Notes: generated by a model from the letters alone, not told the origin. Shown: positions 11,441 to 23,494, counted from the first letter of the stretch. The stretch: 64,000 nucleotides of DNA from Maea johnstoni (GCA_963942565.1 OZ012700.1:6656945-6720944), one strand, 5' to 3'. Numbers and translations are program-made.

Positions 11441-12546
11441 CTGTAAAGTTTGAAATATTAGCGATTCTATTTTTAGCGAATTGATCCGTTTTTCCATAAG
11501 TGCGGATCGTAATATTCGCGTGTGAACAATCTCCAAAAGTGCCATCTGAGTAAAGGTATTTTAATTCACATATAATCTACCACTCATTTTCAATGATACT
11601 GACTAGACCTTGTTTTATTCCCGGGGGGTCACTTCGGTATTTAAGGGGGTACATACGCTTGTTATCAAATTTCAAAAATACCCCTAAAGCACTGATTTCA
11701 TGCCAAAAAAGCACCCTTATTTAAAAAAAACGCTGACTTTTTCCAGTAATAAAACTACCCTTCTTTTATCAAAACACTGACATTGGATGAACGGGAACAC
11801 GCATTTTAACTTTTGATGTTATAATTCTCTGCCTGTTTAGCGGCAGCAGACTCGGAAGCCTAGTCACTTCGATAGTCACTCGGCGTTAGAGCCGCGTATA
11901 TTTCGTGGATTGTAAGGGGATTTTCACCCCCCGTACTTCGTACCTGGGTACAAAAAAGTACCCTTCTTTTACAAAATCGCGGACATGCCGTGGTCTTAAA
12001 AAAGACCCCGTCTTCCGCGAAATACGTAACGCGGGTGCGGCCCCCCTCTGTACCTGAGTGCCCCCGCCGGGGTTTTATTATAACAAAACCACCTGAAAAG
12101 TGAAATTAAGGGGTCATGATAATCAGATAGGGCTATGAACAGTACAAGTGATCGTCCAAATGGATCTATTGCAATTGTAATTTCTTAGAACCACGCAGAT
12201 TTTATGTGCTGAACTATTACATCGCCATGCGGCTGTTTATCAAACTCACGTGTCATTGAAGGTCTGTCCTGATAGCTATATTGCAATAAAGGAACTCAGA
12301 TATACCATGGTTAAGCGCATAATAAAAATTTGGTTGTATACCATGGGACATTTATATATCACAACATGTAGGTACGTGTGTCTATGTATGCACGTATGGT
12401 TATCAACTGACCATTTGTAATTGTGACGAGATACGCATTTTGAATACACAATAGAACAAATATTAACGGATCATAGTATTAGCGAATCGGACCTACTCAT
12501 TGAAGTTGCCAATATTACTTCTACGCTAATATTTCAAACTTTACAG
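11441..12546. mobile_element. MITE with 23 bp identical ends, carrying a nested insertion
   Basis: The ends CTGTAAAGTTTGAAATATTA (with GCG following) are identical in inverted orientation. Other units have an uninterrupted 'acctgtaatgtgtgttatt' at this place (8671-8690). The same element lies 3' of the other intact UGT (21015-22232). A second, unrelated MITE (11620-12071) is inserted inside this copy. Confidence 0.75.
11620..12071 (+). mobile_element. 452 bp G/C-tipped MITE, nested, 8 bp target duplication
   Basis: It begins CCCGGGGGGTCACTTCGGTA, and the right end reverse complemented reads CCCCGGCGGGGGCACTCAGG. It is flanked by GTTTTATT on both sides (11612-11619, 12072-12079). The paralogous stretch at 21828-21850 lacks it. 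It is related to the copy at 5062-5413 and a fragment near 47709-47850. The 8-base duplication suits hAT- or P-like transposases; the superfamily is not settled. Confidence 0.8.
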
Positions 12547-13057
12547 GATGTGTTATTTTGGGGTTTAAGCACCCAGATTGATGTTATCACTCTTTGATTA
12601 TCTTTTTGGTGTTATTCAGGATGCTTTGACCCTACCTTATGATGATCGGATGTGCAAGTCCAATTTAAAAATGTCATATTAAATACACTTAAAAATTAAA
12701 TTGTTTGATTTTCCAGTTATATGTCTTCCCTTTTCATGCAAATTGTACGCTGATACGGCAGATGCCACACATTTTTATCTTACTAAATGTTGTATCCAGC
12801 TCCAATTACAATATGATAATATAATCACTTACAAGTAAAACCCCTTGCCTTTCCACTGATTTAAACTCACAGATCTCATAGACACCACTATGCTCATCCG
12901 TGACTTTCTGAGGTTAATCTGCGATATCCGACGATTTGTCAGAATTTGAGCAGATCGCCATGAGCGTGCATAATGTGGGTCCTGGTGAGATGGGGTTGGG
13001 GGAGGGGTATGGGGGGGGGGGGGGGGGTTACACTACAACACGGTAAGGCACGAGTAA
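12547..13057. other. Upstream part of UGT unit 3
   Basis: Non-coding; 12830-12980 matches 1820-1975 almost base for base ('cagacaccactatgctcat'). It contains a poly-G tract around 13008-13027 that may be poorly assembled. Confidence 0.5.
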
Positions 13058-13164
13058 GCAAGAACCCATTGAGATGCTACTACGATAGTACTGCTGTGGT
13101 GCTCGTGAATGCTAGTGAGACACCGCCATCAAAGCAAACATCATGTAAGTGTGAATGGGGGTTA
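13058..13164. mobile_element. About 107 bp MITE, AACCCATT ends
   Basis: The left end GAACCCATTGAGATGC faces the reverse complement AACCCCCATTCACACTTACA. The same element is at 22552-22658. Confidence 0.5.
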
Positions 13165-13189
13165 TTCCACTATTTGGCAGAAAAAGTGG

Positions 13190-14851
13190 CAGGGCTGTCC
13201 AAGCCCAAAATGCCTGTAGCAAAATTTGAACTGCCTGTAGCAAAATACTTCTAACGTCTGCCACCAGGTGGCGTTTTAATGGTTCAAATTTTATCCACCA
13301 GGGGTCATTTAGTTCACAGTTTACACACTAGGGGCAGTTAAATTAAGACAATACAAACTACAATTCAGATTGAATCTCCAGTTCTTTATTCCTCTAATAC
13401 AATGATTCAATCACATTAATAATAAAGTGTGAAAAGTTTGGTAGAATGATCATTATACACATCGTTTTCCACTAAGTAAAATCTTCAAATTAATCATTTT
13501 TGCTCAGTAACAATACTACCAGATATGACACTAATAGATAAACCTTAATGCAATACTGGCTGCAGTCTCGTGTAAATTCTTTCATGTATATTTGGTGACC
13601 AAGCTTTGCTTAGCCTTGGATAGCAGAAAAAATGATGATAAACAAAATATCAAAATGTGTATATCTGCAGAAAATGTTTCAGGGATCTCTGACTTTATCT
13701 GACAGTGAGTAGCTAGTGTTTGTGCGAAAGTTGCCAGTAACTTGAATTTAGGGGGTTATTTTCCCTGGGTACTCCAATTTCCTCCACCATAAACAACTGA
13801 TATGATGTACTAAAGCCTAAAAACACTGGAAAACTGTGACATGAAAAACAAATTCCAAATAGAAATACAAACCCCGGCATCCTCTACCATTATTAAGAAG
13901 CGAATCACAATCTAGCCTTAATATGATAGAAAAGGTGAAAATAAACAGATTATTCTCCAAAATATGCAATGTATACGATTCTCTAAAGCCAGGTCAGATA
14001 TCAGTTTTAATGGTTCAACTCATAGCTTAAGTATCCTGGATATTGTTTGAGACAATTTCACCCTTTCCTTGAAAAAGAAAATCTGCTATCTCAAAACATT
14101 CATCACTGTAGCGGCCGAGAACAGCCTGTCAGTTTTGGTTATAGTTTTCAAAAAAAGCAGTAACTGGAAAAAGGAGAAATATTAATCAGATCCCAACCTA
14201 GAGAGGACTTTTAAGACATTTTAAGTTCCTATGTGTTCTTTAAATTGTTTTTTTTTCAAAATTTCACTGCTCGAGGTTTTCTAAGGGTACACTCAGTATG
14301 ATAGTGTTAATTATGAAGCATAACATGGCTAACAGTTAGACAACTCATATTGTTTCATGTTCTCTGGTATTTAACCCAAATATTTTCAAATTTTGTATTC
14401 TTATTCATTTTTAAAAAGAGCATTTTTACTACATTGATAAATGAAATTCAACATGAACAATCCCTTCATTCAAAGAACATAATGAGAATTCGTAGCTTTC
14501 TTCATCATCTGTCTGTGGTTCGGCTGGCTATTATACTCCCCTCATGAGCCAGAATGCGACAAAACAGCTTATTTAACAGCAGAAAACAGCAATGAATTTC
14601 TCCAAAAGCCGAGGGAGTCTAAAAAAATGCAGGTCACAGCGCAGGCGCATTGATTCGTTTTCTTGGTACATTGTAGTGACGCTAGGCGTCACTAGCAAAT
14701 TCATTTTAGTTCATTTTACCGCTGCATGGTGGCAGGGCAGTTGGAGTTGAAAACTTGCCTGTCGCATCCTGTCACAACTGATTTGCCTGGCGCAAAATCT
14801 GAGCCTGCTGGCGCAAATATTTGCGACAATGCGACAGCTTGGACAGGCCTG
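13190..14851. mobile_element. 1.66 kb hAT-like non-autonomous element
   Basis: The left end CAGGGCTGTCCAAGC and the right end reverse complemented, CAGGCCTGTCCAAGC, are typical of hAT ends. AGTGG flanks both sides (13185-13189 and 14852-14856). Unit 5 shows the undisturbed site, 'aaaaagtggtggtaaaag', near 22677-22694. The visible duplication is 5 bases, not the usual 8 of hAT, so the superfamily is tentative. No transposase ORF was found. Confidence 0.7.
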
Positions 14852-15639
14852 AGTGGTGGTAAAAGAAAAGGAATGCTAGGGCCTGACTGTCAGAGGACTG
14901 CTCTTTCTTCTTTTAAAGGTCACTTGTCTTTTATTGGCAGGTCATCTTTCAGTAGGTCACATAGGTTAGAGGAACCAATAAATATATCATCCTTTCACAC
15001 ATGTACATGGTGGTAAATACCTAAACAGTTTTACTAGGATAGGATTCTGGGGCAGGATATTCTATTACATGGATAAGGGCACAGCTTTAGTCTGGTTGAT
15101 CGGTGGATGGGTGTGAATCGCATTAATTTTAGTATGAATAAGAAAGTACACTTTAGCCTCTTTGTTTGAGATAATAGTATGATTCGCAAACATTTTGATA
15201 TATAAATAAGAGAATAGATTTCAGCATATTTGGTAATGATTTGCAAAAGGTTTGATATAGCAGTGAACGCATTGTTTCAGACAGTATTTTGTTTTGATTC
15301 CCTACCTGTCAAATACAGGTTTGTAGTAATTCCTTTGAAACGCTGTATATATATTTCGTACTTGTTATAGTTGGAATTGACTACTATTCTGTGATAATAT
15401 ATTTTGAAAACATTTGGTGTCTCTAAGTCATTAAAAAATGCTTGGAGTTTGAGTTCCTTTTAGCATCGTTTAGTCCTTCATATTGAGACTTCATTTCATT
15501 AACTGCTCGTCTCTCACCACTGCCTGGGTTCTTATCAGGGTCAGGGCATGTAAAGAAAATTGCTTTGGGGTAGGTGGTGGTTTTTTTGCAAGAGATTTCA
15601 GTTTCCACCACCTCTTACAACTTAGTAGTCAGGATTTAG

Positions 15640-15655
15640 ACTATATATAGCAGGA
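15640..15655 (+). promoter_or_regulatory. Conserved TATA-like block, UGT unit 3
   Basis: ACTATATATAGCAGGAAAAA lies about 415 bases before the truncated UGT pseudogene. It is the same block as in the other units. Confidence 0.35.
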
Positions 15656-16056
15656 AAAATGACAATAATCGAAATTATATATAAACGAAATTCCTAATTC
15701 CTTATTCCTTCAGGCAAATGATTATCACAGCATTTCCTGTTATGGAGAGGTATTGTCAAAAAGTGCACATATTAACATGGATGTGGCAACCCCTTTATTT
15801 GGATTGTATTTCGCTAACGTTATAGTCATAACCCCCAGCATACAAAAGTGTAAATTATGGACTTCATAATAGGGGCTCACTGCAATTTAGTAGGTCACAT
15901 TAGCTTTACAGGGAATGTAACACACTAACAAGGGTTAGCACTCCAAGAGAAGGACAGCATCTTACTTAAAGAACAAGCATAGGTAAAAGAGGTAAAAACT
16001 ACCGGATTTCATTGTAAATGTATCAAGAAAACCTCAATATATGAACTAGGCAAAAG

Positions 16057-16315
16057 ATGACTCGCACGATGCTCACGGCTCTCGTGATATGGAGCATATC
16101 GATATGGCATTTGGCATGGTGGGAACCAGTCACATTCTGTTCATACCCAATTTTTTTCTGTTCAGTATTACTACACACAGAACAACCCGGGGAATGCTGT
16201 GATCTCCAAAGAATGGAAACAGATCTTTCCAAATACCAAGCCATCGAGTGTTAATGCCATTCTAAATATGGCTGATTTAACATTATCTTACATTGATTCT
16301 CTCATAGGGTACTAA
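16057..16315 (+). pseudogene. UGT pseudogene with large internal deletion, copy 3
   Basis: It starts ATG-ACT-CGC like the intact genes and covers the signal segment and TSHILFIPNFF. It then jumps about 500 bases to the stretch encoding YYTQNNPG..VISKEWK and VNAILN.ADL, and ends at a stop just after SLIGY. The acceptor-domain core and the whole donor domain are gone. A 6-base 'atatcg' insertion near 16097 also occurs in copy 5, as does the same deletion point, so both descend from one already broken ancestor. Confidence 0.85.
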
Positions 16316-16899
16316 GTTCAATTTAATTTTCTGCATCTTGATTATTGATTATGAGTAGCAAACTGAAGCTAGGCTGTCATTACCATATAGTAGTCACTAT
16401 TATATATGTGCAGTATACATACATACATAAATACCTGCATACATAAATTCATTGTTACAGTCTTTAGTAAGGTGGCTATAGTATCAATTACAGGTGCTGT
16501 CGCCAGGCCGCATATGTGACATCGACCCTTTGTTTTTGAATTGCCATACCTGTTCTGTGTTTTTTGGGGGGTTTAAGCACCCCAGACAGATGCTTTCACT
16601 GGTCGTTACTATTAGCTTTTGGGTATTAAGGATGCTTTGACCCTACAAGGCCAAACTAACAGGCAATGTTGTTCCTTTATAAAGTTAGGTGGCATAATCA
16701 TAATGCTTTAGAAAACAGATCTTTTTTCTTTTTGGAGTTGGAGTTCTTTTTTATCATCGTTTAGTCCTCTGTATTGAGACTTCATTCTATTTACTAGTAG
16801 CAATATTTCAATGGCAAAGGAAACAAGAATACAGTGGAGAGAAGAACACTTAAGCTCGAAGTCAAGGGCAACTTTCTGACATGCCTACAGGGGAGGGCT
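16316..16899. other. 3' flank of unit 3 and start of unit 4
   Basis: Non-coding, matching 25705-26260 closely, as expected for a duplicated block. No separate gene was seen. Confidence 0.5.
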
Positions 16900-17459
16900 G
16901 GTGTGGCGTGGATTATCGGAACCCATGAGACTGAGTTATCTTTGTTAATGCGCATGCGCGGAAGTTCCGGATTCTCACGCATTCAAAACAAAATTTGTTT
17001 CCCATGGAGATGGGTTACTCCAAAAATTATTCGCACCTTGTAGGATGTTATATTCTGAAAGAACACGAATAAAAAGATTTTATAACAGGGATTTATATAT
17101 ACTCTTTGGTTTGTTGATAGAATGATTTGGACACGAATGCCGATCACCCTAAGATTTGGAGTAGACACTGTAAATCGCATAAGTTCAGCCACAGGCTTTC
17201 ACATCATAAATTAAGTTTCATTAACGGAATATTGGAAGCAAGGTTTAAGTAGTATGTTGTCTGTATACATGCAAAGTATATACAGATAACAGATTACTCA
17301 AAAACATTTTATTGCAATTATACGGCACTGAATGTCGGTTCCAAATGCTCAGGTGCATGGTCACTCATTCATATGGGAGGAGCTCAGTTAGCACTTTCAA
17401 AGGTTCCGATAATTCACGGGTTCTGATAATTCAAGGTTTCCGATAATTCACGGCACACC
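16900..17459. mobile_element. 560 bp MITE, GGTGTG ends
   Basis: The left end GGTGTGGCGTGGATTATCGG faces the reverse complement GGTGTGCCGTGAATTATCGG. The 'ttccgataattca' word recurs three times near the right end. Unit 6 lacks it (uninterrupted 'ggggccggccaggatgg' at 26253). No ORF of a transposase was found. Confidence 0.65.
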
Positions 17460-17696
17460 GGCCAAGATGGCTGGGTCGTCTAAAGCATTTTAACTAACAA
17501 CTTGTATTTGGTATGGGCCTGTCCTGTGTGGCCTGAGACATTGCCACTGACCACCAACTGTCTATCACCACTGCCCGAGTTCTCATCCCGGTCAGGGCAT
17601 AAAAAGAAGTTGCCCATGACTTGGGGTTGGGCAGTATTTTTTGCCAGGTACTTTAGTTTCTGCCATCACTGACAACTGACAAAGTAGTCAAAGTCT

Positions 17697-17715
17697 AGCC
17701 TATATATAGCAGGAA
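17697..17715 (+). promoter_or_regulatory. Conserved TATA-like block, UGT unit 4
   Basis: GCCTATATATAGCAGGAAAA occurs here, but about 1.46 kb before the UGT start. A nearer candidate is 'gactttataac' at 18980, about 190 bases upstream, inside a block ('taggtcacattcg') shared by all units. Confidence 0.35.
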
Positions 17716-17719
17716 AAGT

Positions 17720-19172
17720 ATCGGTAATCAAAATTCCAAGTTTCTTATTCTTTCAGGCAATTGGAAAATGATAGTCACATTGTTGCTTGTTACAGATATG
17801 CATTAATTGTCACATGGTGCACATATTAATATGGATGTGACACCACCATTATCTAAAGTGTCTTTCATTCACCTCATACAAATTGTAAAATATGGACTCT
17901 ATAACAGATGCACACTGTCATCTTGCAGGTCACATTCCCATTACAGGGTATTTAACAGGCTTAAAGGGTTGCACATTACAAAGAAGCACAGCGCCTTACT
18001 TAGCAAACAAGCATAGGGGAAAGTGTTCAAAAGTGGAGCACCATCTTTCTTCTGTTCTGAAAACATCTCTAACACATAGGTAAACACATGTCCATGTTTA
18101 CAATCTGAGTATAGTTTGTCTCCCTTGAAAAATAGGATGCCCAAAAAGTTCCCACAGTGTTTAGCAGGTCCTTTTTCTGCTGTATATCTTTTCCTTTTTG
18201 GGTCCTTTTTATGCATACATGACACAGCAACTTGACACACTCAAAATGGTGAAGTCTAGGAAGAAATCTCTGAACTATCTGTATTAGTTAATGCTGATTA
18301 TCAATATAAGATATGAATCAAGAAATATCTGGATAAATTACAGACATATAATAAAAAGTGTAATTCATTCCATGTACTTGTACTCTACTCAAGGAATCCT
18401 GTTTTAACTCTAAATGTGTTAGAAAAAATGCTTTTTATGAATATCTAATCAGAAATTACCATAAATCAAAAAGAATAAAAAAAATCAGTTTAGAAAAGAA
18501 TAACCTCAAAGTCTACTTACACCAAATGTTACTGGACCCCTTGCTCTCAAGTAAATTTGTCTAACTATGCTTCCATAAAGTCAAATCAATTAGTTATCTA
18601 ATTCATGAATATTACTCAATACAACATGACCCATGTCTTCCTAGGCATGAGGGGGATAGAAAGTGTGGAGACAAAAAATCTCTACGAAACTAAACTGATA
18701 CATGGCACCTAAAAATTGCTCTGCAATCGGGGCATTGAGATACCATGTTTAGTAAATGCGTCATTTTGCGAGTTTATTAGGTGCTAATTCCCTACACAGG
18801 CCTGATCCTGTAAGGTCCTTTGTTAGGGATGCCCAGTGCAAGATGTATGCACTAGACAAGTACAGTCTAATCTGACCTCTGGGTTTCGTGTAGAAATAGC
18901 ACTCGTGACTCATATCAACTTATTGTCCCAGCCTGCCTGGTCTTGGCCAGTGTGTCCAGCATACAAAGTGTAAATTATGGACTTTATAACAAATGCACAC
19001 CGCGATTGTGTAGGTCACATTCGCTTTAAAGGCGATATAACACGTTAGTAGGGGTAGCACTCCAAAAGGACAGCGCCCTACTTAGAGAGCAAGCATAGGA
19101 GAACGATTGTCAAAACTACGGGATTTTATTTTATGTATACGAGGAAATACTCTGGGTATGAATAAGGCAAAG
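17720..19172. other. Extended upstream region of UGT unit 4
   Basis: Non-coding as far as I can tell. It is homologous to 26475-28533 upstream of the third long UGT, apart from a MITE there, and carries about 1 kb that units 1-3 and 5 do not have. A 99-codon minus-strand ORF at 17941-18240 is not kept open in the unit 6 copy. Confidence 0.45.
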
Positions 19173-20726
19173 ATGACTAACAGGATGCTCATGGCTCTCC
19201 TTATATGGAGCATGGCACTTGGTATGGTGGGAACCAGTCACATTCTGATCATTCCTGATTTTTTTCCTAGTGTTCGGTTGTACATGACAAACCTGGCTCA
19301 GGGTTTAGCTAACGCCGGACATGAGGTCAGTTTTGTCCTTCCAAGCTCCTTATCCGCTACAGACATTCCAGCACAAATAACTCGCAGAGGGTTGAATATA
19401 ACCTATTACAAGTCAGATGACAATATTCTGTTTGCAAAAACAGGATTTGCTGAAGAGTTTGTCGGAGCATTTATGAGCCAACAGAAAAGCAGGGTGAATG
19501 CTCTTTTTGATAGACTCTACAAGTGCCTAACTCAACTTGTGCATGATATGCTGAATGATGCAGACTTTGTGGACTCTTTGAAAAGGACCGGAATTGATGT
19601 GATCATAGTAAATGCATGGGATGTGACGGCTGCCCAATGCATGCTGCCTCTTATGTTGTCAGTGCCGTTCATTCAGGTGACTAGCATGTTCAAACCTTGG
19701 GAGCAGCAGCTCCCTACTCTACCATCTGCAGTTCCTGGTCTGCACTTACCAGAATCTACTGAGAGGATGTCCTTCACGTTACGCCTCCAGAATACGTTTC
19801 AGCATTTCTGGTACTACACACAAAACAACCCGGGGGATGCTGTGATCTCAAAAGAATGGAAAAAGTTCTTTCCAAATACCAAGCCACCTAGTGTTAATGC
19901 CATTCTGAATAAGGCGGATTTAACAATGTTTAACATGGATTCTCTCATGGGATACCCTTTACTTTCAGTTCCTAATATACAATATGTGGGTGGATTGTCA
20001 ATTGCACCTGTAAATCCTATAAGTGATGAAATGGCAGCCATCTTGGATTCTTACCCAGAGGGTGTTGTTCTGGTGTCGTTTGGGTCCTTTGGTCATTCCA
20101 TGCCAACTTTCTACATGAACAAGATTCTTTCTGCATTTGGACAGCTCAAACTTACTTTTCTGATGAGATACATGGGTGACAGCAAACTGCTTCCTAAAAA
20201 TATTAAGGCTTTTGAATGGCTTCCACAAAATGATCTCCTGGCCCACCCAAAAGTCAAACTTTTCATTAACCACTGTGGTAACAATGGTCAATTAGAGGGT
20301 TTATACCATGGGGTGCCAATGGTAGGCATACCCTTATTTGTTGACCAGGGTTTCAATGGTAGACGGATCGAATACAACGGGTATGGCAAATGGTTTGATG
20401 TTTTCTCAGGCACAGAAGAACATCTCCGTTCATTGATAGCTGAGGTTTGGAGCAACAAAACTTACACAAACAATATTCGAAAAGCTTCAGCCATTTTCCG
20501 CGATTATCCTGGACTTCCTCGCGAGAGGGCCATGTACTGGATTGAACATGTGATCAAGTTCAAAGGTCAACATTTGAGACCCTACTCTCAGGATATGCCA
20601 CTTTATCATCTCTGGATGCTGGATATACTCCTGCTCTGTGCTGTATCATGTGTACTTCTCACAGGGGCATTGACAGCCATAATTTATCTGAGTTTTAGAT
20701 TTTTCCAAAATGGTTTGATATCTTGA
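19173..20726 (+). CDS. UDP-glycosyltransferase, intact single-exon copy
   Basis: Encodes 517 residues from the ATG-ACT-AAC-AGG start shared with its paralogues. An upstream in-frame ATG at 19107 adds 22 residues ahead of the signal peptide and is not conserved, so I reject it. The layout matches the 9595 copy: signal segment, N-terminal acceptor domain (ILIIPDFFPSVRLYM), donor domain with FGSFGHSMPTFYM, EWLPQNDLLAHP and FINHCGNNGQLEGLYHGVPM, and a C-terminal membrane helix. It keeps a 4-residue stretch around FQHFWYYTQNNP that the 9595 copy has lost. Val34 stands where the family has its catalytic His. Likely role: ER-bound sugar transfer to small acceptors; substrate unknown. Confidence 0.94.
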   Translation: MTNRMLMALLIWSMALGMVGTSHILIIPDFFPSVRLYMTNLAQGLANAGHEVSFVLPSSLSATDIPAQITRRGLNITYYKSDDNILFAKTGFAEEFVGAFMSQQKSRVNALFDRLYKCLTQLVHDMLNDADFVDSLKRTGIDVIIVNAWDVTAAQCMLPLMLSVPFIQVTSMFKPWEQQLPTLPSAVPGLHLPESTERMSFTLRLQNTFQHFWYYTQNNPGDAVISKEWKKFFPNTKPPSVNAILNKADLTMFNMDSLMGYPLLSVPNIQYVGGLSIAPVNPISDEMAAILDSYPEGVVLVSFGSFGHSMPTFYMNKILSAFGQLKLTFLMRYMGDSKLLPKNIKAFEWLPQNDLLAHPKVKLFINHCGNNGQLEGLYHGVPMVGIPLFVDQGFNGRRIEYNGYGKWFDVFSGTEEHLRSLIAEVWSNKTYTNNIRKASAIFRDYPGLPRERAMYWIEHVIKFKGQHLRPYSQDMPLYHLWMLDILLLCAVSCVLLTGALTAIIYLSFRFFQNGLIS

Positions 20727-21014
20727 AATAATTCAAATAAGACAAAATAACTGTTTTGTTGTTTTTTTAATTTTCTGTATTTTGATTATGAGTAGGAAAC
20801 TGAAGCTAAGCTGTCATTGCCTACTGAGTGGTCACTCCTCCTCCCTGTATGTGTATTACTTATATGTTATATATATACATACATCAATACATAGATACAT
20901 ATACACAATGTAACAGTCTTTAGTAAGGTGGCTATAATATTATATACAGGTGTGGCCAACTGGCCGCATGTTGTAATATCAAACCTTTGTTTTTGAATTA
21001 TCATAGCTGTAATA

Positions 21015-22232
21015 CTGTAAAGTTATAAATTTTAGTGATTCTGTATATTTAACGAATTGATTTGTTTTCCCAAAATAGCAGATCGTAATATTTGTGTGTG
21101 AACAATCTCCAATAGCGCCATCTGATTAGAGGTATTCTAATTCACATACTTATCAGGTCCGGTTAGATCACCCGATCGGGTGAAATCTCCCAATCAGGAT
21201 ATTTCTCCTGATCGGGATACAGTGTACCAAGAAATCTCCCGGTCGGGATGATTCTCCAGCTCAATAATCTTTACCTCCCTTCTGAAGAGTTCACATCATG
21301 TGATATGGGTACCCCGTTCCGTATACTTTTCTCAAACCACGTTTTTTCCCGTTAGGAATAAGTATCCCGTTCGGGGTATAGTATTCAATTTAAATAGGAA
21401 GGTCAACTTTTACTGTTGACATTCCGAAAAGCACTCATCCAAAATAAAAATCGGAAATGGAAGTTAATAATATCTTAACTATGGGATTACTGACTTTAAG
21501 CAGAATCCCATGTCCGAAACTGATTTTATTAAAATTTTCCTGTCAGGGTGTCCCGGCAATACACGTAAATGGAGTCAATGGCCTGCTGTGAAATATATTG
21601 AGTAAGCTCAAGGCTGCCCAGACGTCTGGGAGTTGAGGAAATACCAGCTCAGCAGCTACCAGATTGCTGAAGTGCTCAATCTTTAAGTAATTAGTGTTTT
21701 ATGGCCACGTCTCAATAATTGACAATGTACCCCGATCGGGAGAAATATCCCGATCAGGAGATTTCACCCGATCGGGTGATCTAACCGGACCTGCTTATCT
21801 ACCACTCATTTTCAACGAAACTGACTAGACCTTGTTTTATTACGACCCAACCACCTAAGAAGTGAAATTAAAGGGTCAAGATAATCAGATAGGGCTATGA
21901 ACAGTACTAGCGATCGTCAAAATGGGTCTATTGCAATTGTAATTTCTTAAAACAACGCAGATTTTACGCGCTGAACTTACATTGCCATGCTGCTGTTTAT
22001 CAACCCCATGTGTCATTGAAGGTCCGTCCTGATTGCTTAATTGCAATTAAGGAACCCAGATCCACTGTGATTAAGCTCATAATCCAAATTTGTTTGTACA
22101 CCGTTGGACAACTATATATCACAACATGTATACAAAATAGAACAAATAATAACAAATCGCAATTTAAGCCAATTGGACCTACTCGTTAAAGTCGCCACTT
22201 TTACTTTCACGTTAATATTTCGAACTCTACTC
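21015..22232. mobile_element. Same MITE as 11441-12546, with a different nested insertion
   Basis: It begins CTGTAAAGTTATAAATTTTA and ends near 'aatatttcgaactctac', a more worn version of the 23 bp ends at 11441. It occupies the same place 3' of its UGT, so it was present before the two UGT blocks split. The 638 bp element at 21155-21792 is inserted in it. Confidence 0.7.
21155..21792. mobile_element. 638 bp MITE with near-perfect long inverted ends
   Basis: Both ends read AGGTCCGGTTAGATCACCCG in inverted orientation. The match runs on through 'atcgggtgaaatctcc' for at least 36 bases, and 'cccgatcggg' words continue further inside. CTTATC flanks both sides. The paralogous MITE at 11441 has no such insertion ('cacatataatctaccactc' near 11568). 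The clean ends suggest a recent insertion. Confidence 0.8.
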
Positions 22233-22551
22233 GATGTGTTATTTTTGGATTTAAGCACCCCTGATTGATGGTATCACTCTTTGAATAACTTTTTGGTGTT
22301 ATTCAGGATGCTTTGACCCTACCATATGATGATCGGATGTGAAAGTTTATGTAGTTTATAAGTCCAATTAAAAAATGTCATATATAATGAATACATTTAA
22401 AAATGAAATTGTTTGATTTTCCAGTTATATGTCTTCCCTTTTTATACAAATTTTCCGCTGATATGGCAAATGCCACACGCTCTTATCTTACTAAATGTTG
22501 TATCCAGCTCCAATTAGAATATGATAATGTAATCACTAAAAGCATAAGTAA

Positions 22552-22658
22552 GCAAGAACCCATTGAGATGCTTCTACGATAGTACTGCTGTGGTGCTCGA
22601 GGATGCTATTGAGACACCACTATCATAGCAAACATCATGAAAGTGTGAATGGGGGTTA
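22552..22658. mobile_element. About 107 bp MITE, AACCCATT ends (second copy)
   Basis: Matches 13058-13164 closely in sequence and position within its unit. Confidence 0.5.
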
Positions 22659-23477
22659 ATCCACAATTTTGCAGAAAAAGTGGTGGTAAAAGAAATTTTG
22701 AAAAGAAATACTAGGGCCTGACTGTCAGGGGACTGCTCTTTCTTCTTTTAAAGGTCACTTGTATTTATATTGTCAGGTCAGATTTCAGTAGGTCACATAG
22801 GTTAGAGGAACCAATAAATATCATCCTTTCAGACAGGTACATGGTGCTGAATACCTAAACTGTTTTACTAGGATAGGATTCTGGGCAGGATATTCTCTTA
22901 CATCGATAAGGGCACAGCTTTAGCCTGGTTGATCGATGGGTGGATGTGAATCGCATTAATTTTAGTATGAATAAGAAAGTTAACTTAAGCCTCTTTGTTT
23001 GAGATAATAGTATGATCCGCAAACATTTTGATATAAAAATAAGATAAAAGATTTCAGTATATTTGTTTATGATTTGCAAAAGGTTTGATACAGCAGTGAA
23101 CGCATTGTTTCAGACAGTATTTTATTTTGATTCCCTTCCTGTCAAATATAGGTTTGTAGTAATTACGTTGAAACGTATATATATTTCTTATTTGTTATAG
23201 TTGGAATTGACTACTATTATGTGACAACTTATTTTGATAACATTTGGTGTCTCCAAGTCATTAAAAAACGCTTGGAGTTTGAGTGTCATTTAGCATCGTT
23301 TCGTCCTGCATATTGCGACTTCATTTCATTAACTGCTTCTTGTCTCTCACCACTGCCTGGGTTCTCATCAGGGTCAGGGCATGTAAAGTAAGTTGCTAGT
23401 AACTTTGGGGTATGTAGTGGTTTTTGCCAGGTATTTCAGTTTCCACCGCCAATTACAACTTAGTAGTCAGGATTCAG

Positions 23478-23494
23478 ACTATATATAGCAGGAA
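23478..23494 (+). promoter_or_regulatory. Conserved TATA-like block, UGT unit 5
   Basis: ACTATATATAGCAGGAAGAA lies about 380 bases before the broken UGT of this unit. Confidence 0.35.

Noticed and set aside
17941-18240. 99-codon minus ORF upstream of the second intact UGT
   Set aside because: The homologous stretch in unit 6 (26790-26970) has indels that break it, so no constraint is visible.
19107-19172. Upstream ATG that would extend the UGT by 22 residues
   Set aside because: It is not conserved in the paralogues and would place the signal peptide internally.
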